Assembly: GCA_003550325.1 (NCBI GenBank)
Contig: QKWP01001119.1
Span: forward strand, 9,264 to 73,263
DNA length: 64,000 nt
Direction of reading: 5' to 3'
Origin: Gigaspora rosea
Taxonomy: Eukaryota > Glomeromycota > Glomeromycetes > Diversisporales > Gigasporaceae
In this document: positions 46,833 through 56,385 of the stretch, piece by piece
How the letters are laid out: every line of letters starts with the position of its first letter
How positions within the stretch are numbered: position 1 is the first letter of the stretch
The notes under the pieces: model-generated
What the model was told of the DNA's origin: nothing
Databases searched by the model: none
What the model saw: the letters and a program-made list of their open reading frames with translations, nothing else
Translations under genes and position numbers: made by a program

Positions 46833-47476
46833 TCCCTTAGATTGTAGTAGAACACAGACAAATTTGCCTGCGTTTTTGCACTTTTTTAGCTCTGATTTAC
46901 TTTTTTAAAATGCTAAAATAATTAAATAAAACTTTGTACAATTATATTTGAAAATAAGGATTACTTTTTTGCAAAATTAGTTTTTATATTATAAGAAAAT
47001 AAATTATAGTTACATATAAGCTGAAAATAGATAATTTTAAGAAAAAATTTTTTTAAAAAATTTTATTACAATTTTTCTGCGATCTTATTTAGTTTTAGTT
47101 TTAGAACTATAGTTCTTAAGACAATATTGTAGTTTATATAAAGGATGACAACTTTCATTATTGCAACTTTAATGATTTACTTGTAAAAATTAAGACTTGT
47201 ATTAGAAGTAAAGATTTTTTTTATAGACGGGAACATATAAAATTTGAAAAAATCTAAAGAAAAATTTTAATAGTAAAAATGCTAATACAAGAACTTTAAA
47301 CATTTATTATATTAAAGTTTTCTAATGATTTTAAAAAAAATTTATAACAAAGTTACTAAAACAAAACTCAAAGAATATTTTTTACTTAGAAAAGATATGA
47401 CTAAAATTAATATTTAAAATTTTATTAAAAATTTTAAAATACGCAGGCAAATTTGCCTGTGTTACAATCTAAGGGA
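46833..47476. mobile_element. 644-bp TIR element with palindromic GGCAAATTTGCC in each end
   Basis: Left end TCCCTTAGATTGTAGTAGAA, then CACAGACAAATTTGCCTGCG; right end reversed TCCCTTAGATTGTAACACAG, then GCAAATTTGCCTGCG. The ends are flanked by TA. The interior (46880-47430) is AT-rich and non-coding. The 45143-46832 stretch outside it carries no gene; a perfect GAGTGCAC-TAT-GTGCACTC hairpin sits at about 46087-46105. Confidence 0.65.
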
Positions 47477-48710
47477 TAATTAGTTATACAAAATTTGATT
47501 TAAGCCAATTAGATCAATTTATTTTACCTGTCAAATCTGATATTTTATAGATATTTGATTTTTGAGTATCAGTTATTAGGAATAGGAAGTTATCAGGTTT
47601 GACTTATGGAACAGACATAGTGGTTCAATTTTTTATTAGTTATTACAGGTTATCAGTTTTAACAGGATCAGTTTTGGTAGGTTTGACTATAAATATTTAT
47701 AAAAATTTTGAATAAAAAAACTGTTACAATATTAATGATAGTAAGAGAAATGGCAAAATCAAATGATTTTTTAGAAAGAGAAGGGGTAAAAAAAAATGAA
47801 ATTATATATAAAAAGCCTGACTATATATATATTAAGAGGAGTAGACTTCTGAAATAAATAATCAGGTAATTAATAACATAGTCCTAATAACAAGAAAGAA
47901 AATTTTATTCAAAAATTGTATACAGTATTCTGATCTGAATTCACATGTAGCTAGCAAGTCTATCTGGCTACTATGTTTTTGTGATAAAGTTATTTTTATC
48001 ATAATATTTACTAAGGTAGCTGTACAACTTTGTTATATGAAACTAGAAATATAAGTACATGAATAAACTCAATTAAATAATTTGAGCACTTTTAAAATTA
48101 TACATGGTTTGAAAAAATTATATATAAAGTTCAGAATTAGTTTTATTTTAAAAATTTTAATTAGCTTTATTATAAGAAAGTCAAACTAGGTTAAGATTTT
48201 AAGAAATGCATTATCAAATACAGTAAGCTATATAAGTTTTGTGTATCAAAATATTGGGATTGAATTTAGTGTATATAGTTCTATAGCAAATTTGTGTAAA
48301 TTTTTTTTTAGTTAATATAGTAGATGTATTTATATATATTAAAAGTTTTTTTATATTTGCAAAAGAATTATTTTACTCAAGCTTAATAACAAATATTGAG
48401 TATTTTTAAATAAATTTAAAACTATTTTATTTAAAGATTCTTTATTATTTTTTTAATTCTTATAATTTTATTATTTTACTATAGTGTGTAATACCTAAAG
48501 ACTAAAATGTATAATTGGTTCTATTTAAAAAAATTTTATAATGAATTTTGATATTTTATTAATTTCTTATATTTTGATTGATTAAAAAATTTTATTTACA
48601 GTACAGAAATACTTAAACCAACAACTTTTTTAAAGGTGGCCAAATTTGAGAACAAATACTAAATTTTGATTAGCTAATATTTTAAAATTTTGTTATGTTT
48701 TTTAAATTTT

Positions 48711-48875
48711 ATTATATTTTTAAAATTTTGTTATGTTTTTTATATATAGTATTTTCAACCAAAAGGCCATTTTTATATATATTTTATTAATTTTATTATA
48801 TTTTTAAAATTTTGTTATGTTTTTTATATATAGTGTTTTCAACCAAAAGGCCATTTTTATATATATTTTATTTTG
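48711..48875 (+). repeat. 84-bp direct tandem duplication
   Basis: Two copies of an 84-base unit containing TTTTCAACCAAAAGGCCATT differ at a few positions. Non-coding. 47477-48710 contains no gene; TATCAGGTTTGA words at 47590-47690 recall the element at 59.6 kb. Confidence 0.65.
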
Positions 48876-48967
48876 AAATATTTGAGTTTAATTATTTGGT
48901 TTGATTTTTGGACTGATCTGAGATTAATCAAATTTCACGATTTTGGTTGGTTAAAGATGTAGACAGA

Positions 48968-50069
48968 GACCCAGAAAATTTTGAAAATAAATTTTCCCAA
49001 AGGCAATTTCTATTTGGACACTAGGTGTATTAACACTTAGTTATACAAAACAAATATAAAAGCCAATCAAAATATTGAACTAATGCACTTTGTAGATCAT
49101 ATGCAGATCATTTTTTGTACAACAAAATTAAAGCAAAAAAAACAAAAAATTAATAATATCTTAAAATTTTGTCTATAAAATCATCTTTAGGCTCTAATAA
49201 AAAAATTCCTCATGAAATTTTGGTATAAAAAATACCTTTATTCCATCCCAGGCCTTAACTCTAACTCTAATATTAGTAAAAGTTTATTTATTTCATTTTT
49301 TTATATGTTATACAAATACCCGTGTTTAATACACTAGGTGTTAAATTAGTTTTTTCCTTTTCCAAAATTATTCCAAATTTTTGGCCAAATTTTGATATTT
49401 CCAAAATTTTGCATTTTGGCTGATTTTCTAGTATACATGTGATCTCTGACCAATAAAAATACAAACAATAAAAATGTGCAACATATCTTGGATAGTCATC
49501 TAGTGTTTCGATCCTAATTTTGACAGCCATCTGAATAAATTCATATAAAGCTTACTTTGGGTATATTCTTAGGTCCATGATTTAAATTCTTTGACCAGTT
49601 CTAGTAAAAATCTCTAGCTTGAATATCAGAATTTGTCTGGATTGAAGGATCAATCCAGATTTTGGATTTAGGATCGAAACACTATGCACATCAAGTTTGC
49701 ACTTATAATTTTGCTAGTTCTTTTGCAAAAGTACAAGAGTTAATTTACACAGTATAGTATTTTTTTTAAACACATGAACAAAAAAAAAATCCTACTAAAA
49801 ATCATCTAAGCATGGATTGAAGCCGACAGACATACCACAATTACGCAAATAATAAATTTTGATAAATTTTCTATGAAATTTCAGAATTGGAAAATTTTCG
49901 CTAGTTATAGTTACATGCAATCATGTTTTTTGATTGGTCAACAGAGCTTTTTTGATGAAAAATAATCCAAATAATTCCAAATATTCAAAGATTTTATCCA
50001 AATTTTATCCAAATATTGGCCAACATCCAAATAAATTTTTGCAATTTCCAAACCAAAATTTTCTGGGTC
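48968..50069. mobile_element. 1.1-kb inverted-repeat element with GACCCAGAAAATTTTG ends
   Basis: GACCCAGAAAATTTTG at the left is matched by CAAAATTTTCTGGGTC at the right. The interior is rich in CCAAATATT-type words. A second inverted pair inside, TAGTGTTTCGATCCTAA at about 49500 and its complement near 49684, marks another element nested within. No transposase frame is present. Confidence 0.5.
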
Positions 50070-50267
50070 CTTGGACGTAGGTGACTATTGGATAATCTCG
50101 TGGCATGTTGGCTCTATGCAGCCTTATGTAAATTTTCTTTTTACAATATCTTGATTTTTTACTATACAAATCGAGCAGGCAATTATTGGCTAATGGCCAA
50201 TTTAATTACTTGGCTGTGTAAATTGCCAACACTGCACTATTGTTATGGAATGGCACTGTATGGTTTA

Positions 50268-50350
50268 GAACCACAGATACTGGTTCAAATCTTGGTTCGG
50301 AATCACAGATCTTGGTTCAAAACCACAAATCTTGGTTTCGGACCACGATC
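50268..50350 (+). repeat. Short tandem repeat with TCTTGGTTC units
   Basis: Three to four imperfect units of about 22-24 bases (ACCACAGATCTTGGTTCAAA) are read through by a 132-codon frame (50088-50486). That frame has no other sign of coding. The rest to 51090 is AT-rich. Confidence 0.45.
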
Positions 50351-51092
50351 ATTTGGAATGTATAAATATGACAGTAAACTAATAAAGAAAAGAGAATTTC
50401 GCTTGAGTCATAATGAAGTAATAAATAATGTCTTTATGAATCATATACTAACTAAAATACATTTCTTAATAATTTGTTATCATTAAATACAAATCCTTTA
50501 TAAACATTCATCTATACTTGTAACCCTGAGATAATTTGACCTCATGTTAGCCAAGTCTTTTCCACGATTACAACACTCTATTCTAACCTAAGCCGATCAA
50601 TATCTGAGGCATGATATAGTATTTGATTCAGTTACTTAATATATAAAGATGTTATTAGTGATATCAATATTATGTATAATTAGCAAGCGACAAAGAGAAT
50701 AATAATTGTCATTAGCATAATTATTTAAACAACTAGATCACGAACAATATATCTAATTTGTCATAGGTAAAAAAAAAAAAGAAAAAAAATCCAAAATGCC
50801 TAATTACAGTTGTTATTTAGGATATAAAAGTATACAATTAAATATATGCATAATAATAAATTAGTAAAACAATCTGAAGGCATTTTGCTTTCTTCATTCA
50901 AGCAGAGATAAAATAAATATTTGAATTACTAATTAATAAAATCATATTTAATAAATATTTAATGAATTATACTCTAAATATATAAAATAGATAAATAAAA
51001 TACTCAAAAATACATATATAGTTACTAATAGATATATAAAAAAAAAACTAATACAATCTATGTTATAGCATGAACAATTGCAGCCAATTATA

Positions 51093-52335
51093 TTATTTTA
51101 AAAATTTTGAAATCTCATAACCTTGCATTAATATAGGCTTATATACTAGCAAGCTAATTGCTACATCTGTAAAATTATCAATAAGACATATTGTATCAGG
51201 CGCTCTTACAAATTTACATTGTATATTATTATTAGAATAGCTAGTATCATGATATGTTTGCGCAGTTTCTGCTATTTTTTGAAGAACTCTAGCTCCAGAA
51301 GACGAATGACCAAAATGTATTGTGTTGAAAAATAATGGGGATCTTATAATTTAATGTAGTTTTATTTGAATTGATTTAGCACTAAGTTAATAAATTCGAA
51401 CACTTTCTTACTACTAACCCTTTATCTTTATTTTCCTGGCACATGTCCACTAATTCATTTTCTGGAAAATTGTCTTCTCCATCAGAAAGAAACCTTACAA
51501 TATTCAATTAAATAATTATTATAAAAGTTGGATTAATTAATTGTAATTTGTAGTTTAATATGCAAAAAATAAATAAATAAATAAATTTACCTTGATATGT
51601 CAAAATATTTATCAATAACTTGTTCAGTTTTTTCGATTGCTCTGCCAAAACATGTTCCTTTCCTGGTTCCTTTCTCAATCAATTTATTTTGAATAAAATC
51701 AGTATCAAATATACTTTGATTTTCAAATAGAACTTCAGAATAATGATCAAAAAGTATAATTGATACAATATTATTAACAATTGTTGTGCTTTTATTTTGA
51801 TTCCGTGTAGAAGAAATTCAAGTCTTAATGAATTGGTCCATTGCCTGTAACGCTGCACCAAGTCGATTAGTGAAATTTTATTGTAATAATCTTCCAAATC
51901 ATGAATCCGATATTGGTGGATGATCACTGCTGCTCATATATGATGATCGATCCAATACAAAAATAACTGAAAAGACTCTAGAATCTCGGCATAGAAATAC
52001 ATGCCCATCATTAGATAAATATCCTTTTTTCCAATAGGTAAAGTACTGATAGGATCATGAAACAGTTGTAAATCGCAATAAGATTTCTCTAGTAGTAAAC
52101 CATCAATTGGTTTTTGATGAATTTTATCAGGCATTCATGGTCACATTTTGCAAAATCTTCTTGTTCCAAGGCAGTATATGGATCTGAAAATATCAAAAAT
52201 AAATTAATATCAAAATATAATTATTTATACTTATAATGTATAATTTACCTGCCCTCAAATCCAGTTCTAGCCCAAAATTATTCATGCGATAAAAAGTCTT
52301 TAGGTAACTCAGGATGTGGCTTAAATGCAAGATCT
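51093..52335 (-). pseudogene. Decayed gene with a von Willebrand factor A (vWA) domain
   Basis: Reading the minus strand, an upstream block encodes DLAFKPHPELPKDFLSHE, an in-frame stop and FWARTGFEG, then DPYTALEQEDFAKCDHECL. After disruptions comes VFSVIFVLDRSSYMSSSD, a vWA beta-1 strand with the metal site DxSxS changed to D-R-S-S-Y. It is followed by NRLGAALQAMDQFIKT, SIILFDHYSEVLFEN, GTCFGRAIEKTEQVID, an exon with FLSDGEDNFPENELVDM and a last exon with NTIHFGHSSSGARVLQKIAE, ending at the stop 51095-51093. These are consecutive elements of a vWA fold. Several stops and frameshifts (after HE, near PISDS, after FIKT) mark it as a pseudogene, although homopolymer errors cannot be excluded for some of them. 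Intact relatives are cytosolic or nuclear protein-binding modules; partners are not inferable. Confidence 0.65.
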
Positions 52336-52424
52336 ATTATATATTGTTAGAATATAGAAGATAAGAAATAAAATGTATCAAAATATAATACAATAATAAA
52401 GATTTGATTAACAATTAGACATTT

Positions 52425-52625
52425 TATTTTATTTTATTTTATTTTTTTATTTATTTATTAATGTCAAGTACAGAAATAGGATAGTAAGTTATAATTATAT
52501 CAGGATGATATATAAAGAAATACTATATTTAAAATTTCTAACTAATCATCTAGTAATCTATGCAATAGGGGCAAGCCTATCACTTGCAGTCAGGGCTAAC
52601 CATTAGACCGCTACAGAAAAAATAT
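52425..52625 (-). mobile_element. tRNA-derived SINE (minus strand)
   Basis: On the minus strand a tRNA-like head, TAGCGGTCTAATGGTTAGC (A-box type), begins near 52615. The element runs about 190 bp and ends in an AAAAT-repeat tail at 52425-52445. AAATGTC occurs just outside both sides and may be a short target duplication. The B box is degenerate. Confidence 0.45.
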
Positions 52626-53479
52626 ATGACATTTCACCTCATACTTTTCTATTTTAAACTAAAAGGTTAAATTTTTAGTTTAAAAAGGCTAGAGGAAACC
52701 AAAGACATTTTATTAAATACTGTGAATATGTCTAATACCATCTTCTTTATCTTCAAAATGATTTTTAAATTTTCTAGACTCTGAACTGAATAGACCTACA
52801 GGTTTATTTCTATATTTGCAATAATCTATGTGTCGATGTCTACGAGAATTTTTGCAATGCTAAAATAAAGCAGTTTATTATCCACGTGATGCACTTTCTG
52901 TCAAACATATTACAATTTTTTCGTAACTTCAAAGCAAACTAACTCGTGTTGTAAATGAATAAAACTATTCTTCCAGGTTAAAATATAGCTTATAAACACA
53001 AGAGCTTCATTAAAAAATTTCTTATAACAAGTTAAACACCTTTTATTTCCATTTTTTATACTTCCTCTATAATTAACAAAACCATACTATCACATATATA
53101 AAATGAATCAAACATCTTATATAAAGAATACATATAATTTTCGAAAACAGTCGACATAAATTTATAAATGAAATAAACAAGTTAATTATTTGGATAACAA
53201 AAGAAAAAAAATGAAAAAAAACCAAAAAATGATGTTAAAGTTTATAAATTAAGCAATATGAATACAATATATTTTTATTATCTTCTGTTATACGGTAGAC
53301 AATACTTCAACCCTTAATATGTCATTCTTTTATTGTGTGATTCAGCATAATTACTGTGATTCAACAAAGAGACGCTTGCTAGGAAGTTCTTTAAGTGTTG
53401 TATCGATTGAATTATTTTTTTTTAAGTTTGCTTTGACCTGAAAATTCTGGGTTTATAGTACTACGCTGTATAAATATTT
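52626..53479. other. Intergenic stretch without a supported gene
   Basis: AT-rich; no frame with family resemblance. A short inverted pair (AAACTAAAAGG/TTTAGTTT) lies near 52655-52685. Confidence 0.4.
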
Positions 53480-53548
53480 GGGGTGGAGTCAATAGAAATG
53501 GGACAAATTTATTAGATAGATTTGTCCCATTTCTATTGACTTCACCCC
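53480..53548. repeat. Near-perfect hairpin
   Basis: GGGGTGGAGTCAATAGAAAT at the left pairs with ATTTCTATTGACTTCACCCC at the right around a loop at about 53508-53522, with arms of about 31 bases. Confidence 0.75.
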
Positions 53549-53855
53549 ATTTGTGTAATGTCGATCCCGCTGACCCGCTGACTATAAAAAAAATGTATGA
53601 TTAACCAATAAAAACGAGTTGATTACATCACAAATCAACGTGTTCACACGCTGATGAAACAATAAACACGGGCCACCTTTTTTTTCAAGTCCCATAATTT
53701 CGTTGATTTTTTTTTTTTGAGTATAAAATATTGGGTGTGGACTTTCTCAAGCTCTTACAACAAAACTTGGGTTAAACCATTTGATAAAATACTTAAAAAA
53801 GTATTAATATCAAGACAGCCCTCTCGAAACTGGGAACCGTGCTACGACTAGTACC

Positions 53856-53877
53856 GATGGGTTGGGGGGGGTTGGGG
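53856..53877 (+). other. G-quadruplex-capable G run
   Basis: GGGTTGGGGGGGGTTGGGG provides at least four runs of three or more G with loops of one to two bases, in a background of very low G+C. A second G-rich patch follows at 53934-53946. Confidence 0.6.
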
Positions 53878-54499
53878 TTCACCTAAGTGTCTCGAAATTT
53901 TTTCGAATAAATTTTACAAAAATAGAAAAAAAAGTGGGTGGGGGCTGTGTTAAACAAAAAAAAAAATCAAATTTGAATCAAAATTTTATTTTTTGTATTC
54001 GAATTTTTTTATTTTTTTATGTACTATATATTAAAGCTTTTTTTTTAAAGTTGTAATAACATTAATAAAAAAAATTTTTTATATAAAATATTTTTGACCA
54101 TAATCGATATAAATAACAAAATTAATAACAAAAATTTTTATATACGTAAAATATTTTGATTCACAAAAAATGGCGTTAACAAATCAAATAGAGTAAAATA
54201 TACCCAAAGTTTTTTCGTCACATGATAATCAACACAGTTTTTATTTTTTTTTGAAATATTTAGTGTAACTTCGAAATGCGTTCTGAAAACTTTACCGAAG
54301 GTGTCACCTATACTCAAAAAAATCATTTTAGTTATTAATTATTGAAATATGTAACTTTGTCTGAAGTCTTTAAATTTTAAATTTTATGGTGATACAAATA
54401 ACACAATTGGGTATGAATAACCGCCATTTGTAAAATTTAAAATTTTAAAACTTTTCAGATAACATTCTACTAACCTCCATTATTCACCTTATTGCATGA

Positions 54500-54740
54500 T
54501 CTCCAAAAGAGGGGAATCTTGCCAAAGATTTCCATGCCAAAATTCATCCTTTTCCTCTTAGGCCAAGGGCATGAATGTTGGGTTATTCAATACACGCCAG
54601 AGGGAAAATTGTATAAGCTTTTTTAGTAGATGCAAGCATTGAAAGAGTTTTTTGCTTGCAAATAGGTAAATTATGTTGGCGCACCTTTAGAAGAGGCAAT
54701 CAATACCTCCATTTACGAATATATCGAACATTCGTAACGA
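54500..54740 (+). pseudogene. Fragment of an unidentified gene
   Basis: Coding-like peptides appear in shifting plus-strand frames: NLAKDFHAKIHPFPLRPRA, a TGA, then MLGYSIHARGKI, and later VNYVGAPLEEAINTSIYEYI. The first two are in one frame separated only by the stop. I do not recognise the family; a transposon origin is possible. Confidence 0.25.
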
Positions 54741-55389
54741 TGTTTTTCTTATTAAATTTAGAATGTTTAATGATTTTGGTCATATCTTCACATGTACTCG
54801 TCGCTAAACATAAATATAATAATAATGGTATGTTAACTAGAGTCTAGGTTAGGGATTTGATTGGCAGGGTCATTTCGTGATGTACCTGACCCATATTAGC
54901 AGAATAGGAGATATAACGTTTGGAGCTGGTTCAAAATTTTAATTCCAAAAAGGAAAAATACATTAGTTTTAAATAAAGTTTGAAACCGAACCCAAACTCT
55001 AATTTCAAAAAGGAATTTGAATAATTATTAGATAAGTATGTAATAATTTTAAGATCAAATTTTCCTTTTTGAATTTAGAAATACATTTGTGATGCAACGT
55101 TACTTACTTATTATATGCCCAATAATCCATGTATAAATCGCTATAGACGTAAAATTTTGAAAAACAGTCCATATTTGCTATCAAACCCTTTAAATTCTGC
55201 AGATTCCTCTTCTAAAATTTCATTATTTATTTGATCTTCCTCCACATCATCAACTAATGATCTCTTAGTGGAATATATTTTGCTAATGATCAAACATGAT
55301 ATTCATAAAGCGAGCATTTACAGTAGGTCATCAGGTGTTCCAATTCCTTTGTAAAAAAAAAAAAAAAGTTATATTTGAATATTTAAAGC

Positions 55390-55770
55390 ATATTTATCGT
55401 ATAGACTCGGAATAACGTTATTTTGAAATTCAGGGCCTTCAAAAATAGCATAATAGTTCCGAATTGACGCCCATGTGTGTCCCGAATTAACGTGCACCTT
55501 CCGTATAAAATAAAAAGTGTACCGGAACTGGATTTGGTACCAAATAAATCTACTTTCACGCTTTAACAAAAGTATTTTTAGGCTAAGATAATTATAACGG
55601 CAGTAAAAGCATGTATACTCAGCACAAAATCCAGTTCAGGAGCGCTTTCTATATATTTATTATAATTAAGGAATGTTTCTTTAACCTATATTTCGAAATA
55701 ACGCACATGGACCACTCGAAATAATCGCAGGTCAATTAATTAACACGCAGGTAGGCGTATTTCGAGTTTA
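55390..55770. repeat. Repeat region with CGAAATAACGC-type words
   Basis: ATTTCGAAATAACGCACATG, GTCCCGAATTAACGTGCACC and TCGGAATAACG occur in both orientations, resembling subterminal repeats of a DNA transposon. Related words occur at 21.7-21.87 kb and 41.64 kb. Ends were not resolved. Confidence 0.4.
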
Positions 55771-55786
55771 TATGGTAACAAATTTA

Positions 55787-55990
55787 TCAAAAATGGTCCT
55801 CATCTGTTAATGCTTCTGATTCATCATCCGATTCTTCACCCGATTCTTCACCAAATTCTTTTTCAGGTTCGTTATCAGTTTTATTACCAGCTTTATCATT
55901 ATTAGCTTCAGTATTAGTTAATAAAATTAAAACGCGTTCCTCAATAGAAAAAGTACACTCTAAAACATCTGCATTATCAGAATTCGTCAC
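55787..55990 (-). CDS. Small acidic protein or truncated N-terminus
   Basis: A minus-strand ATG-initiated frame of 67 codons ends in a very acidic tail (PEKEFGEESGEESDDESEAL). The codon content is not the usual A/T noise, but the frame stops next to the repeat region at 55390-55770, so it may be the N-terminus of a gene cut by that element. No domain recognised. Confidence 0.3.
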   Translation of the reverse strand: MTNSDNADVLECTFSIEERVLILLTNTEANNDKAGNKTDNEPEKEFGEESGEESDDESEALTDEDHF

Positions 55991-56179
55991 GTTTACTTTT
56001 CGTGTAAGTTCTTGAAAGATTCTTTATTTCGTTTCCTTGTGTGCGTAACTTTGGTACATTAATATAATGATTAGTTGTTCGTTTTGCTCGATATTTTATT
56101 AATATTTATTTCAAGCAAGTTATATGGTTACTAATGCATAATCAAAAGGTGGATGTAACTAATATTAACAACATTAATT

Positions 56180-56282
56180 AAGTGAAATGTAATGACATAT
56201 AATCGAAGTGAATTGTAATGACATATAAACGAAATGAATTGTAATGACATAATCGAGGTGAAATGTAATGACATAATACGTA
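56180..56282 (+). repeat. Four-copy ~25-bp tandem repeat upstream of the duplicated-exon gene
   Basis: Units read GTGAAATGTAATGACATATAATCGA with small changes, four times in a row. The array ends about 100 bp before the predicted ATG at 56386, so it lies where a promoter or 5' UTR would be. Confidence 0.6.
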
Positions 56283-56385
56283 TAGTTAAATATAGTTAAA
56301 TATAAAGTGAAGTAAGCGTAGTTAACGATTATATAAATTAAAAGCACAAACTAAAGCAATAAAAAATTTTTCTCACAAAATAACT

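Noticed and set aside
50088-50486. 132-codon plus-strand frame
   Set aside because: Open mainly because of a TCTTGGTTC tandem repeat, with no family resemblance or splice context.
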